Source: Desulfofundulus thermobenzoicus
Lineage (GTDB): Bacteria > Bacillota > Desulfotomaculia > Desulfotomaculales > Desulfovirgulaceae
DNA: 64,000 bases
Assembly (NCBI RefSeq): GCF_009428905.1
Contig: NZ_WHYR01000011.1
Coordinates: forward strand, 1 to 64,000
Direction: 5' to 3'
Shown here in pieces: positions 44,466-52,748 of this stretch. Position 1 is the stretch's first letter, and each line of letters starts with the position of its first letter. Made by a program: the position numbers and the translations under genes. The notes beneath the pieces are model-generated. The model did not search any database, had not been told where the DNA came from, and was given only the letters and a program-made list of their open reading frames with translations.

Positions 44466-45872
44466 TCACGGTGTATTCAATGTTCCCCCGGAAACATCAC
44501 GGGCCGCACCGGCCGGATCAGCGCCGCAGGTCGCCTCCCCCTGCCGTTCACTTTGTATGCATACCGCATAATGGATAATCAAACGGTAAATTTGTTCTAT
44601 TCTGGCCGGATCCAGCCCTTTCTCCAGAGCCAGGCCCTTTACCCGGGCCAGCACCCGGGACTCCCGCCGGTGGTCGCGCACCGGGTACATACCCGCCTTC
44701 AATTGCCCCACCCGGGCCACCAGTTTCTGGCGCCGGGCCAGCAAATCCACAATCCGGGCATCCACCTGATCAATGGCCGCCCGCACAGTTTCCATTTGCT
44801 TCCGGCGCACTGCCGGAAGGGATTCATCTCCACCAACCGGTTCAGCCGGAACGACCCTTGCCCGGCTGCAGGCCCCGGTGGCGGTACCGGAACAGGGATC
44901 AATCCCTCCTTCCTGTAAAGCGGACCCATCAACGGGGCAGTCGTCCACGGGATAGGACCCCAAAATGCGCAATTCCGCCCGGCCGGCCACCGCTTCCAGC
45001 GCCCCTCTTACCGGCTGCTCCAGCCGGTGACCCTCCAGATCAATAAAAAACAGGTATTCCCCCAACCGGCGCCGGGAGGGGCGGGATTCGATGCGGGTCA
45101 AATTAATGCCCCGCCGGGCAAATTCCGCCAGCACTTCATGCAGTGCCCCCGGGCGGTGGGCTATGGAGACGATAAGGGAGGTTTTATAACCGCTCCCTTT
45201 GCAGCCGGACGCCTTCCCCCCTCCCCGTACAGGCAAACGGCGGCCGTCCGGGCCGGTGGTAGTGTTTGCAGCCGGGGGCTCGTTACCGGAAATCCCACCG
45301 GCACTTTCTTCCCGCCCCACCACGATAAACCGGGTGGCATTGCCGGGAAGATCGTTGATTTTTTCCACCAGCACGGTCAGGCCGTACTCCCGGGCGGCCG
45401 CCTCCGGGCCGACGGCCGCCCAGGGGGCGCCGGCAGAAGCCACCAGCCGGACGGCGGCCGCCGTGCTGGCCGTTTCCACCAACCGGGCCCGGGGAAGGTG
45501 CTGCCGTATAAACTCCCGGCACTGGGCCAGGGCCTGGGGGTGGGAAAGAACCCTTTCCACCCGGGCCAGTTCCACCCCCGGGGGGGCCAGCAGGTGGTGC
45601 ACCACCGGCAGGATCACTTCCCCTTTGATCTGCAGGGTGGAAAAGACGTGGGCCAGCAGGTCCTGGGTCTGGTTAACCGCCCCTTCCGTGGAGTTCTCCA
45701 GGGGCACCACTGCCTCGTCCATATCTCCCCGGGCAACCGCTGCCAGGGCTTCGTCTATGCCGGGCAGGGCCACCAGCCGGGCGCGGGCGGACCCCTGGCG
45801 GCTCAAATATTTCCGCGCCGCCGTTTCCGAAAAGGTACCCGCCGGTCCCAGATAACCAATTTGTTTGTCCAT
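44466..45872 (-). CDS. pheA: Prephenate dehydratase-ACT-chorismate mutase fusion
   Basis: A bifunctional enzyme of 468 residues for phenylalanine synthesis. Domains in order: prephenate dehydratase (IGYLGPAGTFSETAA to NATRFIVVG), an ACT domain with the Phe-binding motif (RIESRPSRRRLGEYLFFIDLE), then AroQ chorismate mutase at ~359-441 (QMETVRAAIDQVDARIVDLL). This reverses the E. coli order, where the mutase is N-terminal. Low-complexity linkers precede the ACT domain and the mutase. ATG 45872 follows AAGGGGG. It lies 106 bases after aroF under the same T-box leader. A palindrome at 44449-44467 overlaps the stop and may end transcription. Confidence 0.92.
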   Translation of the reverse strand: MDKQIGYLGPAGTFSETAARKYLSRQGSARARLVALPGIDEALAAVARGDMDEAVVPLENSTEGAVNQTQDLLAHVFSTLQIKGEVILPVVHHLLAPPGVELARVERVLSHPQALAQCREFIRQHLPRARLVETASTAAAVRLVASAGAPWAAVGPEAAAREYGLTVLVEKINDLPGNATRFIVVGREESAGGISGNEPPAANTTTGPDGRRLPVRGGGKASGCKGSGYKTSLIVSIAHRPGALHEVLAEFARRGINLTRIESRPSRRRLGEYLFFIDLEGHRLEQPVRGALEAVAGRAELRILGSYPVDDCPVDGSALQEGGIDPCSGTATGACSRARVVPAEPVGGDESLPAVRRKQMETVRAAIDQVDARIVDLLARRQKLVARVGQLKAGMYPVRDHRRESRVLARVKGLALEKGLDPARIEQIYRLIIHYAVCIQSERQGEATCGADPAGAARDVSGGTLNTP

Positions 45873-45978
45873 ACCATATTTCCCCCTTACCCCCAAAAGG
45901 GCACAGGCTACTTTTTCAAGCACACCGGACTGCTGTTCAAGCAAACCGGTATAGATACAGCCCGGCACTCAAGGCAAG

Positions 45979-46992
45979 TCATGCCGCCCGGCCAACGGCG
46001 GCGGCCACCGCCCGCAATTCCTCCATCAGGGCGGCAAACTGGGCCGGGGTAAGGGACTGGGGACCGTCGCACAGGGCCTTGCCCGGATCGGGGTGCACCT
46101 CGATGAGCAGCCCGTCGGCCCCGGCCGCCACCGCCGCTCTGGCCATGGGACCCACCAGTTTACGGTCCCCCGTGGCATGGCTGGGATCCACAATCACCGG
46201 CAGGTGGCTTAAGGATTTGACCAGGGGCACGGCACTTAAATCCAGGGTATTGCGGGTGGACTGCTCAAAGGTGCGGATACCCCGCTCGCAGAGGATGATC
46301 TGCCCGTTTCCCTCGGACATGATGTATTCAGCGGCCATCAGCCATTCCTCCACTGTAGCCGAAAGTCCCCTTTTCAGCAGCACCGGCTTTCCCGAGCGGC
46401 CCACCATCTGCAGCAGCCGGAAATTCTGCATGTTCCGGGCGCCAATCTGGAGCACATCCACATACTGAACGGCCAGGTTCAGGCTGTATTCATCCACCAC
46501 TTCCGTCACCGTGGCCAGGCCGGTTTCCCGGGCCGCCTCCGCCAGCAGTCTCAGGCCCTCTTCCTCCAGACCCTGGAAGCTGTAGGGAGATGTGCGGGGT
46601 TTAAAAGCACCTCCCCGCAGCATAACCGCCCCGGCCCCGCTCACCATACGGGCCGCCTCCAGCAATTGCTCACGGCTTTCCACCGCACAGGGCCCGGCAC
46701 AGACCGCCAGTCCGTCCCCGCCGATGGCGGCATTGCCCACCCGGACCACCGTATTCTCTTCCCTGGCCTCCCGGCTGACCAGCTTATATGGTTTCATAAT
46801 CGGCACCACCCTTTCCACTCCCGGCATGGTCTCCAGTCCCAGGGAAGAAATGGCCCGCCGGTCCCCCACGGCGCCGATGACAATCCGCCGGACACCGTGG
46901 ATGGGATGGGCCTTGAAGCCGCACTCCTCCAGCCTGCTGATCACCGCCTGCACCTGTTCCGCCGGCGCCCGCCCGTCCATCACTACCACCAT
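45979..46992 (-). CDS. aroF: DAHP synthase, type I-beta
   Basis: First enzyme of the shikimate pathway (337 residues), condensing phosphoenolpyruvate and erythrose-4-phosphate. An N-terminal ferredoxin-like regulatory domain ([20 protein letters not shown]) as in Thermotoga DAHP synthase precedes the barrel. The barrel has [45 protein letters not shown] and [16 protein letters not shown] 46992 follows GGAGGG; the longer ORF start lies within the T-box leader. Control is by the T-box and probably also by the N-terminal domain. Confidence 0.95.
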   Translation of the reverse strand: MVVVMDGRAPAEQVQAVISRLEECGFKAHPIHGVRRIVIGAVGDRRAISSLGLETMPGVERVVPIMKPYKLVSREAREENTVVRVGNAAIGGDGLAVCAGPCAVESREQLLEAARMVSGAGAVMLRGGAFKPRTSPYSFQGLEEEGLRLLAEAARETGLATVTEVVDEYSLNLAVQYVDVLQIGARNMQNFRLLQMVGRSGKPVLLKRGLSATVEEWLMAAEYIMSEGNGQIILCERGIRTFEQSTRNTLDLSAVPLVKSLSHLPVIVDPSHATGDRKLVGPMARAAVAAGADGLLIEVHPDPGKALCDGPQSLTPAQFAALMEELRAVAAAVGRAA

Positions 46993-47014
46993 TTTTAATC
47001 CCTCCATGATTATT

Positions 47015-47068
47015 AAAATAAAAAATCCGCAGTCCTTCATCCCTCGGGACGAAAGCCTTGCGGACTTT
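47015..47068 (-). terminator. T-box terminator 2
   Basis: The TCCGCAAGGCTTTCGTCCC arm pairs with its downstream partner ending TGCGGA, followed by TTTTTTATTTT, just before aroF. Confidence 0.8.
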
Positions 47069-47150
47069 TCGCGGTACCACCCCAGTTGGCCGGCAAAAAA
47101 CCGGCCCCCTTGATCGAAGTACGGGAAAATACATTCCACGGCAACGGGGG

Positions 47151-47187
47151 AAAATAAAAAGCTTCTCATCCGTCAGGGACGAGAAGC
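47151..47187 (-). terminator. T-box terminator 1
   Basis: GCTTCTC and GAGAAGC form the outer stem, with further pairing inside, followed by TTTTTATTTT. Confidence 0.85.
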
Positions 47188-47464
47188 ATAATGCTTTCCG
47201 CGTTACCACCCTGGTTGGCCGCACAAAAATGGCCCACCTCTTTTAAGGTACGGGAATGTTTTCCGATACCCCCTTCCCGGTAACGTGGGAAGAAAACGGC
47301 CCGGCCTACTTGCCCGTGATCCGGGTTTCAGCCTGCATCTCCGGGGAGAACTTCAACCGGCCATGTTCTGGAGGCGCTTCCAGTCGCCGGCGCCTCCTCC
47401 CTGGAAAACTGGGTCCGGCCTACTTTTCCCCTTCATGGACTTTTACCATTTAAACTTACCATGT

Positions 47465-47493
47465 ATTATAAAAGAAAAAGCACTGCAGCGCAA
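47465..47493 (-). promoter_or_regulatory. Promoter of the aroF-pheA operon
   Basis: Minus strand TTGCGC (47493-47488), a 17-base spacer and a perfect TATAAT (47470-47465), placed just before the T-box leader. Confidence 0.8.
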
Positions 47494-47681
47494 GGGGGAA
47501 GTTGACCCTTTTTCAAGTTATATGGAAGCAAACGTACGCCAGCAAACAGCTCTCCACTTACCTTCCCTAAAAGCAGGGGTTTCTCCTCCACCCCCGGTTT
47601 AAACCCCACTTGATCACGGTATATTGTACGATTCTAAAAAGTATGGTACCATAACTATAAATTGCCAAAAGGGGTGAGAGC

Positions 47682-48542
47682 ATGACGGTTGTACTGGGCA
47701 TCTGCTGCTCCCGGCGCCATCCGGGAAACAGCGAGATACTGCTGAAAGAGGCGCTGGAAGCCGCCCGGGAAAAGGAAGTGGCCATAGATTTCCTGCGCCT
47801 TCCCGACCTGCGTTTTGAACCCTGCCGGGGCTGCCTGGCCTGCGTGTATAAAGGAAGTTGTGCCATCAAAAACGACGATCTGGGAATTTTGCTGGAAAAA
47901 GTCCTGCAGGCCGATGGTCTGATTGTTGCCGCCCCCACCTACCTCCTCGGCCCGGCCGGCATAGTGAAGCTGGTGACGGACCGGGCCCTTACCCTGTCCC
48001 CGCACCTGGAAACCCTGGCCAAACGCCACCGGGTAGCCGCCACCATCAGCGTGGCCGGCAACAGCCAGTGGAACCCCCTGGGCGTGGAACAGCTGAACCT
48101 GTTCTCCCTGGCCTACGGCTACAGGGTGATTGATTATCTGGAGGCCTATGCCCCCGGACCCGGTGAGGTTTTGCTGGACCCCGCCAATGCGGCCCGCGCC
48201 CGGGAACTGGGACGGCGGGTGGCCCGGGCACTGCAGGAGGGAACAGGACAGCGCCCGGTGGAACCCGGGCAGTGCCCCCACTGCTACAGCCGCTCCTTCC
48301 GCTTAAATGGCGGGGACGGGGCAACCTGTGTGGTCTGCAACACCACCGGGCGGTTGATTCCGGAAAATGGCGACCTGCATTTTGTACCCGCTCCGCCCGG
48401 CCCGGAAGGACATTTCTGGACCATGACCCACCGCCGGCACCACCTGGAAAGCTGGATCATCCCCAGCCGCGACCGTTACCTGGCCAAACGGGGACAAATC
48501 AAGGAAATGCTGGGACGGTACAGGGGTTCAAGCAACGATTAA
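47682..48542 (+). CDS. Iron-sulfur flavoprotein with C-terminal zinc ribbon
   Basis: An NADPH-dependent FMN reductase/flavodoxin-fold protein of 286 residues. The first ~190 residues have the FMN motif SRRHPGNSEILLKEAL, an Isf-type cysteine cluster (CRGCLACVYKGSC) for an iron-sulfur cluster, and AAPTYLLGPAG. The C-terminal ~90 residues add a zinc-ribbon-like CPHC and CVVC, then a basic tail, not usual in the family. ATG follows GGGGTGAG. It is a single gene transcribed away from the T-box operon. Electron donor and acceptor are unknown. Confidence 0.82.
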   Translation: MTVVLGICCSRRHPGNSEILLKEALEAAREKEVAIDFLRLPDLRFEPCRGCLACVYKGSCAIKNDDLGILLEKVLQADGLIVAAPTYLLGPAGIVKLVTDRALTLSPHLETLAKRHRVAATISVAGNSQWNPLGVEQLNLFSLAYGYRVIDYLEAYAPGPGEVLLDPANAARARELGRRVARALQEGTGQRPVEPGQCPHCYSRSFRLNGGDGATCVVCNTTGRLIPENGDLHFVPAPPGPEGHFWTMTHRRHHLESWIIPSRDRYLAKRGQIKEMLGRYRGSSND

Positions 48543-48597
48543 ATTGACCGTTTTTCCCTGACACGGGTGTGAATCTCCCCGTAACCATTCATTCAAA

Positions 48598-48672
48598 CCG
48601 CTTCAGGCACGGTCCGCCCCGTAAAGTACTTTTCCCGGGACAGCACCGTGCCCTGGTTTTAACGAAGCGGTT
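48598..48672. repeat. Composite stem-loop of the GGCACGG family
   Basis: Outer arms AACCGCTTC (48598-48606) and GAAGCGGTT (48664-48672) enclose inner arms GGCACGGT and ACCGTGCC. It lies between convergent genes. The inner stem resembles the dispersed repeat at 6846 and 15609. It may also help stop transcription. Confidence 0.65.
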
Positions 48673-48703
48673 TCGCTGGATCTACGGCCGGTCCATTTTA
48701 CTT

Positions 48704-48919
48704 CTACTCCAAAGTTAAAATTACCGTGTCGGGGCTGACCACCTCACCGGGAGCGGCTTTAATCTCCTTTACCGCACCGCTGGCCGGCGAATAGATTTTG
48801 ACTTCCATCTTCATGGCTTCCAGGGCGGCCACGGGATCATTTTCCTTTACCTGATCGCCCACCTGCACATTAATGGAAATCAATCTGCCGACCATGGGAG
48901 AGTTAACCGGAATGGCCAC
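48704..48919 (-). CDS. Biotin carrier subunit of an acyl-CoA (de)carboxylase
   Basis: A biotinyl domain of 71 residues with the biotin lysine Lys37 in LEAMKMEVKIYSPASG. It starts VAIPVNSPMVGRLISINVQVG and lacks the long Pro/Ala linker of other carriers. The GTG 48919 is well spaced after AGGAGG. It follows the carboxyltransferase by about 200 bases on the same strand, so together they form part of a biotin-dependent decarboxylase or carboxylase. Confidence 0.9.
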   Translation of the reverse strand: MAIPVNSPMVGRLISINVQVGDQVKENDPVAALEAMKMEVKIYSPASGAVKEIKAAPGEVVSPDTVILTLE

Positions 48920-48943
48920 TGGTTTCACCTCCTCCTCAAAAAT

Positions 48944-48986
48944 AGTCGTCGATAGTCTCGTCGGTGGTCAGAAGTCAGTCGTCGGG
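48944..48986 (-). repeat. GTCGTCGG low-complexity tract
   Basis: A run of degenerate CGACGAC/CGACTGA units lies directly before the ribosome binding site of the biotin carrier gene. A similar tract stands before the CaiB gene at about 53965-53999. Both tracts begin (minus strand) with TAACCCGAC and end with GACGACT and a T run. Confidence 0.6.
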
Positions 48987-49123
48987 TTAAGTAGCCCAGC
49001 ACTTATGAACAAAGGTAATTGCGAAACGAACTCTTTTATTTAAGTGCAACTTAACTTTAAGTAACAGTAATGCCTGTGAGTGCCGGGCATATTCAATTTT
49101 ACACCGTCAAGATCTATAACATT

Positions 49124-50665
49124 TTATAAGTTTATGTTCGAATACTTCCGGTACGGTCTGGCTACCTGCTTGTTTTCCAGGATATCCAGCGCCCGGGCGA
49201 TGTATTTTCTGGTATCGGCGGGCATAATTACATCATCGATGTAACCGCGTTCCGCACCGCAATAGGGATTTTCATACATGGTGCGGTACTGCTGGATTCT
49301 CTCGGCCATCACCCGGGACGGATCATCGGCATTTTTAATTTCCTTGGCAAAGATCACGCTGGCCGCCGTTTCGGCACCAACTATGGATACCTGGGCGATG
49401 GGCCAGGCATAAACGATGTCTGCCCCGGTATCCTTGCAGCACATCCCCAGATATGCGCCGGCAAAGGATTTGCGCAGGATTACCGTTACCTTGGGCACGG
49501 TGGCATCGATGTAAGCATAGAGCATCTTTGCCCCGTGCCTCAATATGCCCCTGTGCTCTTCGTAGGAACCAATCATGTAACCCGGAGTATCGTGGAAATT
49601 GACCAGGGGTATATTAAACAAATCGCAGAAACGCACAAACCGGGCCACTTTATCGGCGGCGTCGCAGTTAATCACTCCGCCCATCACCAGCGGCTGGCTG
49701 GCCACCAGCCCCACCGTCCGCCCCGAGATCCGCCCAAAACCCACAATGACATTTTGGGCAAAATCTTTCAATATTTCAAAGAAAATACCGTTATCCACCA
49801 CCCTTTTAATCACTTCATGCATATCAAAGGGTAAGCTGGCTTCTTCAGGAACCAGATGATCCAGCTCCGGAACAATCCTTTCGGCCTCATCCCCCGTATC
49901 CACCCGCGGCGGCATTTCCCGGTTGTTTTGGGGCAGGTAACTTAACAATTCCCTGGCCTTGTCCAGGCAGTCCCGGTCATCCTCCGCCACCACGTGCGTC
50001 TGACCCGTTTTGGTGGCGTGGACCCGGACACCACACAGATCTTCCAGGCTGATTTCTTCCCCCAGCTGGGTTTTCACAAAAGCGGGCCCGGCAATACCCA
50101 TAAAACCGGTCTTTTTACATTGAAAGACAAAATCCTGCATCACCGGGTGGTAGGCCTGCCCCCCCAGGCACGGTCCCATCAAAAGAGCCAGCTGGGGAAT
50201 AATCCCCGAGGCCAGGATTTGCGAGCGGAACAGCCAGGCGTAAGCCTGCAGGGTATCCATCCCTTCCTGCAGGCGGGCGCCTCCGGAGTCATTCATGCCG
50301 ATAAAGGGAATGCCCATTTCCCTGGCCATATCGATGGCCTGCGCAAATTTTTTACCGTGGTATTCACCAAAGGTACCGGCCATGGTGGTGTAATCCTCCG
50401 CCGCCACCATCACTTTCCGGCCGTTTACCTTACCATAGCCCACAACCACGCCTTCGGCCGGAACATCCCTCTTATCCATGCCAAAGGCAGTGGTGCGGTG
50501 CCTGACAAACATGCCCATTTCCGTGAACGTTCCCGGGTCGAAGAAATATTCTATCCTTTCCCTGGCCGTCCATTTGCCGCTTTTATGCTGCTGTTCCACA
50601 GCCTTTGGACCGCCCATTTGCCTAATTTTTTCTTTTTTTTGCACCAGTTCCTGATAACGATCCAT
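49124..50665 (-). CDS. Biotin-dependent acyl-CoA carboxyltransferase (glutaconyl-CoA decarboxylase alpha-like)
   Basis: A two-domain carboxyltransferase of 513 residues in the MmdA/PccB/GcdA family. The N-terminal part has MAGTFGEYHGKKFAQAIDMA and MNDSGGARLQEGMDTLQ; the C-terminal part has ASQPLVMGGVINCDAADKVA, FHDTPGYMIGS and RKSFAGAYLGMCCKDTGAD. It moves carboxyl groups between acyl-CoA and biotin. Beside a non-decarboxylating-type glutaryl-CoA dehydrogenase, the best substrate guess is glutaconyl-CoA; methylmalonyl- or methylcrotonyl-CoA are alternatives. A membrane sodium-pump beta subunit is not in the window. ATG 50665 follows AAGGGGGAG. Confidence 0.88.
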   Translation of the reverse strand: MDRYQELVQKKEKIRQMGGPKAVEQQHKSGKWTARERIEYFFDPGTFTEMGMFVRHRTTAFGMDKRDVPAEGVVVGYGKVNGRKVMVAAEDYTTMAGTFGEYHGKKFAQAIDMAREMGIPFIGMNDSGGARLQEGMDTLQAYAWLFRSQILASGIIPQLALLMGPCLGGQAYHPVMQDFVFQCKKTGFMGIAGPAFVKTQLGEEISLEDLCGVRVHATKTGQTHVVAEDDRDCLDKARELLSYLPQNNREMPPRVDTGDEAERIVPELDHLVPEEASLPFDMHEVIKRVVDNGIFFEILKDFAQNVIVGFGRISGRTVGLVASQPLVMGGVINCDAADKVARFVRFCDLFNIPLVNFHDTPGYMIGSYEEHRGILRHGAKMLYAYIDATVPKVTVILRKSFAGAYLGMCCKDTGADIVYAWPIAQVSIVGAETAASVIFAKEIKNADDPSRVMAERIQQYRTMYENPYCGAERGYIDDVIMPADTRKYIARALDILENKQVARPYRKYSNINL

Positions 50666-50690
50666 ATATTTCTCCCCCTTAAAGGCTGGC

Positions 50691-51854
50691 TTATGATGAA
50701 CGGTTGGCCTTGCGGTAACCCAGGGCATCCTGGGATATGATAATCTTGTGAATGTTGCTGGTGCCCTCCACTATCTGATAATATTTAGCGTCACGAAAGA
50801 ACCGGGCTACGGCATATTCCTCGGAATAACCGTAAGCGCTGTGGATCCGCAGGGCGTAATCGGCACATTTATTGGCCGTTTCACTGGCAAAAAGTTTGGC
50901 CATGGAAGTTTCCAGCGTATTGGGCACACCTTTGTCTTTCAGATAAGCAGCCCGGTAGGTCAGCAGGCGGGCCGCTTCTGTTTCAGTCACCATTTGGGCA
51001 ACCCAGTCCTGGATCATCTGGAACTTGCCAATTGGTTGACCAAACTGTTCCCGGGTGGTGGCATAGGCCACAGCGGCATCGATACAGGCCTGGGCCACTC
51101 CCACCGCCCCGGCGGCCGAGGCCAGTCGCGTGTTGTCCAGTTGCTGCATACAAATGGCAAATCCCTGCCCTTCCTGCCCCAACAGGTTCCCCTTCGGCAC
51201 CCGGCAGTTCTCAAAGGTGATGGAGCCAACCGGAGATGCCCAGTTACCCAGTTTTTCTTTGATGGACTCTACAACAACACCATCGCTTTTCATATCCACG
51301 ATAAAGGCGGACATGCCCTTGGCCCGGCGGGTGGGATCGGTATAAGCATAAACCAGGGCTATATCCGCTACCGGTGCCAGGGAAATCCACATCTTGCTGC
51401 CATTTAAAATATAAAAGTCCCCCTCCAGAGTGGCCCTGGCTTTCATGGCCGCCACATCCGAACCGGCATCGGGTTCGGTCATGGCAAAACAGCCCACCAG
51501 CGCACCGCTGGTTAATCCCGGCAGGTACTTTTGTTTCAATTCTTCACTTCCGTAACGCCAGATGGTAATGGCCGGTCCCAGGGTGTTGGCCGCAAAAATA
51601 ATGCGCAGGGAGCTGTGCACCCGGGCTATTTCCTCCACCAGGATGGTGAGGGCCAGGTAGCCGAGCCCGTTTCCACCATATTCTTCGGGAATGACACACC
51701 CCAAAAATCCCAGTTCACCCATTTTTTCCACCAGATCCCGGCGAAAGCGGTGTGCCTTGTCGTCGGCATCAACCGTGGGCAGTATTTCCTCTTCCGCAAA
51801 ATCACGGGCCACCCTTTTTATGTCCTGTAATTCTTCCGGCAAATCAAAAGTCAT
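50691..51854 (-). CDS. Glutaryl-CoA dehydrogenase, probably non-decarboxylating
   Basis: An acyl-CoA dehydrogenase of 387 residues. It has AMTEPDAGSDVAAMKARA (flavin region), NGSKMWISLAPVADIALVYA and the catalytic base Glu363 in YQIVEGTSNIHKIII. SSLRIIFAANTLGPAI carries the Arg that holds the distal carboxylate in glutaryl-CoA dehydrogenases. The residue before the base is Val362. The decarboxylating human enzyme has Tyr there; the glutaconyl-CoA-forming enzyme of Desulfococcus has Val. This and the adjacent biotin-dependent subunits support a product of glutaconyl-CoA. The stop codon lies 23 bases before the start of the carboxyltransferase gene. Confidence 0.88.
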   Translation of the reverse strand: MTFDLPEELQDIKRVARDFAEEEILPTVDADDKAHRFRRDLVEKMGELGFLGCVIPEEYGGNGLGYLALTILVEEIARVHSSLRIIFAANTLGPAITIWRYGSEELKQKYLPGLTSGALVGCFAMTEPDAGSDVAAMKARATLEGDFYILNGSKMWISLAPVADIALVYAYTDPTRRAKGMSAFIVDMKSDGVVVESIKEKLGNWASPVGSITFENCRVPKGNLLGQEGQGFAICMQQLDNTRLASAAGAVGVAQACIDAAVAYATTREQFGQPIGKFQMIQDWVAQMVTETEAARLLTYRAAYLKDKGVPNTLETSMAKLFASETANKCADYALRIHSAYGYSEEYAVARFFRDAKYYQIVEGTSNIHKIIISQDALGYRKANRSS

Positions 51855-51937
51855 GAAATTTTCCCCCTTTATTGTTTTTGTTCCGGACCCAATGCCCTGT
51901 GTGCAATGGGTTTTTCCACCGGGAACGGGTTTGTCTT

Positions 51938-52684
51938 TTAAAAATAACCCATTTTACGGGAGAGGGTCAAGGCACAATCCTTCACCTCCCTGATCAAGAT
52001 AAGCAGCTTTTCAGTACAGCAATCCCTGGTGCTGATAATGCCGATGGAGGCCCTGACCGACCCGGAAAAATCCCGGACGGGAGCGGCTATGCCGGTGCCA
52101 TACTCCAGGTAATCGCCATGGGACACTGCATAACCCTGTTCCCGGATTTTTTCAATCTCAGATAATAACTCGCCGGGATTTAAATCCTTATACTCCTCGT
52201 TATTGATCATTTCAGCCAGATACAACCGGATGAAATCGTCATCCATATGGGAGAGCAGAACTTTTCTGGCTGCGCCCCTGTGCAGGGGCATTTCCCTGCC
52301 CACCAGCTCAATTACCTTGACCGGGTGCGGTCCCTCCACCCTTTCCAAAAAAACGCCCATTTTACCCTGGACAATGGTCAGGTAGGAATCTTCCCCGGTG
52401 CGGGAAGTGAGTTCCTGCAAAAGGGGCATGGCCAGCTTGCGCAGGTCCAGCATCCCCCTTACCCGCAAACCCATGCGCAATAACTGTGGACCCAACCGGT
52501 AGTTTCTGGTGTCCCTGTCCTGTTCCACCATGCCAAATTCCTTGAAGGTTTGTAAAAAACGATGGATGGTACTGGGGGGAAAACCGGTGGCCGAAACCAG
52601 CTCGCTCAGGGAGAAACCGTCACTGCACTCCCTTTCGGAAATGGTCAGCAAAACCTCCAGGGCTTTACGCAGGGTATTGCTCAT
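51938..52684 (-). CDS. IclR-family regulator
   Basis: A transcription regulator of 248 residues. The N-terminal winged helix contains SLSELVSATGFPPSTIHRFL and the C-terminal effector domain contains HRGAARKVLLSHMDDD and YLEYGTGIAAPVRDFSGSV. It sits inside the catabolic gene run between the dehydrogenase and the CoA-transferase on the same strand, so it probably controls these genes in response to the substrate or its CoA ester. ATG 52684; the ribosome binding site is weak. Confidence 0.9.
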   Translation of the reverse strand: MSNTLRKALEVLLTISERECSDGFSLSELVSATGFPPSTIHRFLQTFKEFGMVEQDRDTRNYRLGPQLLRMGLRVRGMLDLRKLAMPLLQELTSRTGEDSYLTIVQGKMGVFLERVEGPHPVKVIELVGREMPLHRGAARKVLLSHMDDDFIRLYLAEMINNEEYKDLNPGELLSEIEKIREQGYAVSHGDYLEYGTGIAAPVRDFSGSVRASIGIISTRDCCTEKLLILIREVKDCALTLSRKMGYF

Positions 52685-52748
52685 CTGTCACCAACCATTC
52701 CTGATGCAAAATTTTATATTTCCTTAATCAGATAACCGGGCTTTGTCC

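Larger units (their letters stand above)
46999..47464 (-). promoter_or_regulatory. T-box riboswitch: one specifier stem, two antiterminator/terminator modules
   Basis: The aroF leader contains Stem I (about 47431-47343). It has an AGTA bulge at 47424-47421, a helix GGCCGG paired with CCGGTT, and a specifier loop GAAGTTC in which UUC (47350-47348, Phe) fits the specifier position. The T-box sequence occurs twice: GGGTGGTAACGCG (47212-47200) and GGGTGGTACCGCG (about 47082-47070). Each is followed by its own terminator. Only about 70 bases separate terminator 1 from T-box 2, too few for a second Stem I. The regions before both T-boxes resemble each other, pointing to duplication of the decision module. 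Confidence 0.88.
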
